Origin: Tethya wilhelma
Taxonomy: Eukaryota; Porifera; Demospongiae; Tethyida; Tethyidae
Reading direction: 5' to 3'
DNA length: 64,000 nt
Assembly: GCA_964030475.1 (NCBI GenBank)
Contig: CAXIPT010000001.1
Location: 24,878,278-24,942,277, forward strand
A program made the translations under genes and the position numbers. Below are positions 63,634 to 64,000 of the stretch, in pieces (the first letter of the stretch is position 1; every line of letters starts with the position of its first letter). The notes beneath the pieces were generated by a model. It had not been told where the DNA came from and made no database searches. It was given only the letters and a program-made list of their open reading frames with translations.

Positions 63634-63914
63634 GTTAACATACCTTTGAAAATCTCGAGATTGGATGACTCAGCGTGACATACGGATTAGACTTAATTGG
63701 AGGGGTGTACCCATAATAACTAATCAGAGCAGGGACAGTATCGAACACGGTGGGCTCGGCAAGTCCATACTTGCCATTCACGAACAAGATCTTGATGAGC
63801 ACATCGGCACCTCTCTCCTTCATTGTGAGGACGTACTCCCCCGGTGTGCTAGAAGAATCTCGAACCAGATAGGAACCGTCAGGAGCACCACTCAACTTGA
63901 GGGCTACATCCTCC
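59657..63914 (-). CDS. Adaptor with p85-type SH2 and FYB-like helical SH3 domain (six exons)
   Basis: Six exons join in phase: 63914-63644, 61593-61346, 61025-60899, 60668-60494, 60155-60124 and 59695-59657 (stop TGA). The first is an SH2 domain (EDVALKLSGAPDGSYLVRDS, GKYGLAEPTVFDTVPALISY) whose FLVRD arginine binds phosphotyrosine; it is closest to p85 N-terminal SH2. Then comes a Pro/Ser/Thr linker, a basic helix (KEKERKKREELRLKNRAKG) and QFNLPGDVKPLFAAE through VVFILLL, EKYLAEKEDGS and IGFVNKN. That is the helix-plus-SH3 layout of FYB/PRAM proteins. The protein ends TVYTQLPQEPVR, a possible phosphosite. Exons upstream of the SH2 are beyond the window; a leftover G shows that the SH2 is split. 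The acceptors of exons 63914 and 61593 follow (CA)n. It is probably a tyrosine-kinase pathway scaffold. Confidence 0.75.
61597..61676 (+). repeat. TG-rich microsatellite at a splice acceptor
   Basis: In transcript sense, (CA)n with CT interruptions ending cacacacttacag at the exon starting at 61593. Confidence 0.9.
62032..62190 (+). CDS. Short candidate frame in the SH2-gene intron
   Basis: 52 codons from an ATG in a strong context (agcaccatgg) to TAA at 62188-62190. It reads MGMLPSLAGNKARLAVSLAT, then a polar Ser/Thr/Asn-rich part. A possible cag/gtgtaa donor overlaps its end, so it could be a first exon instead. No homology recognised. It lies antisense in the intron between 61594 and 63643. 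Confidence 0.25.
   Translation: MGMLPSLAGNKARLAVSLATAICLQTDPNSIKDLETSNRSTADSQALLPIQV
62191..63564. other. Intron of the SH2-hSH3 gene
   Basis: AT-rich sequence; I see no further exon. The phase-0 donor after the SH2 exon fits the next exon at 61593 directly. Confidence 0.45.
63565..63631 (+). repeat. (CA)n microsatellite
   Basis: A CA run just inside the intron after the SH2 exon donor (63643). Confidence 0.9.
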
Positions 63915-63917
63915 CTG

Positions 63918-63919
<2 letters not shown>

Positions 63920-64000
<81 letters not shown>
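63920..64000 (+). repeat. (TG)n microsatellite at the window edge
   Basis: About 80 bases of TG; transcript sense (CA)n ending in atgcag, the acceptor of the SH2 exon. Confidence 0.95.

Overview
The window is animal nuclear DNA, most likely from a sponge or another early-branching metazoan. Genes are split by short GT-AG introns. They encode annexin, mitochondrial-type glutamyl-tRNA synthetase, DOP1, SH2, SH3 and C1 signalling modules. The rest is crowded with transposons, foldback elements and (CA)n/(TG)n and (GA)n/(TC)n runs. Ten single N bases are present (740, 3002, 16120, 18862, 20845, 25120, 30503, 43710, 53914, 56490). Several sit where a gene or element stops abruptly, so some neighbours may not be contiguous in the real genome. 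The taxon is inferred from gene style and repeat families, not proven.

0-20.8 kb, host genes plus one retrotransposon. There is the last exon of a metallophosphoesterase (923-1247, +) and a nine-exon EARS2 (8195-2968, -) that I assembled from phase-compatible exons. A three-exon GPI-anchor-like protein gene (6449-7326, +) lies inside an EARS2 intron. A Ty3/gypsy element (8337-12981) follows, then a possible Tudor-like terminal exon (15664-15846, -), the 3' half of an annexin (16264-17208, +), an unrecognised Ser/Cys-repeat protein (17760-18825, -), part of DOP1 (18863-20325, -) and two exons of an unrecognised + strand gene (20437-20749).

20.8-30.4 kb, a large foldback element. Two inverted arms of about 1.4-1.5 kb (23.59-25.12 and 28.70-30.10 kb) are flanked by about 200-bp tandem units in opposite orientation. 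The centre carries a broken SWIM-zinc-finger gene fragment.

30.4-53.9 kb, a transposon graveyard. It holds a 5'-truncated Helitron with Rep/helicase and OTU frames that overlap at an A_AAA_AAG heptamer, a small four-exon lysine-rich gene (36305-36744), a pogo/Tigger-type MITE, and a decayed copy of a multi-copy transposon-like protein family I cannot classify (39.0-41.8 kb). It also holds an intron-bearing piggyBac with one preserved end, a mosaic of foldback-family copies, a solo LTR of the gypsy family, a MITE and a hAT end.

54-64 kb, signalling genes on the - strand. An adaptor gene (63914-59657) joins a p85-type SH2 domain to a charged segment and a FYB/PRAM-like helically extended SH3 domain. 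A second gene starts at 58721 with a p85-type SH3 domain and the first half of a C1 domain. Around 55.4-56.5 kb a perfect 100-bp inverted repeat next to an N suggests a local inversion or an assembly join.
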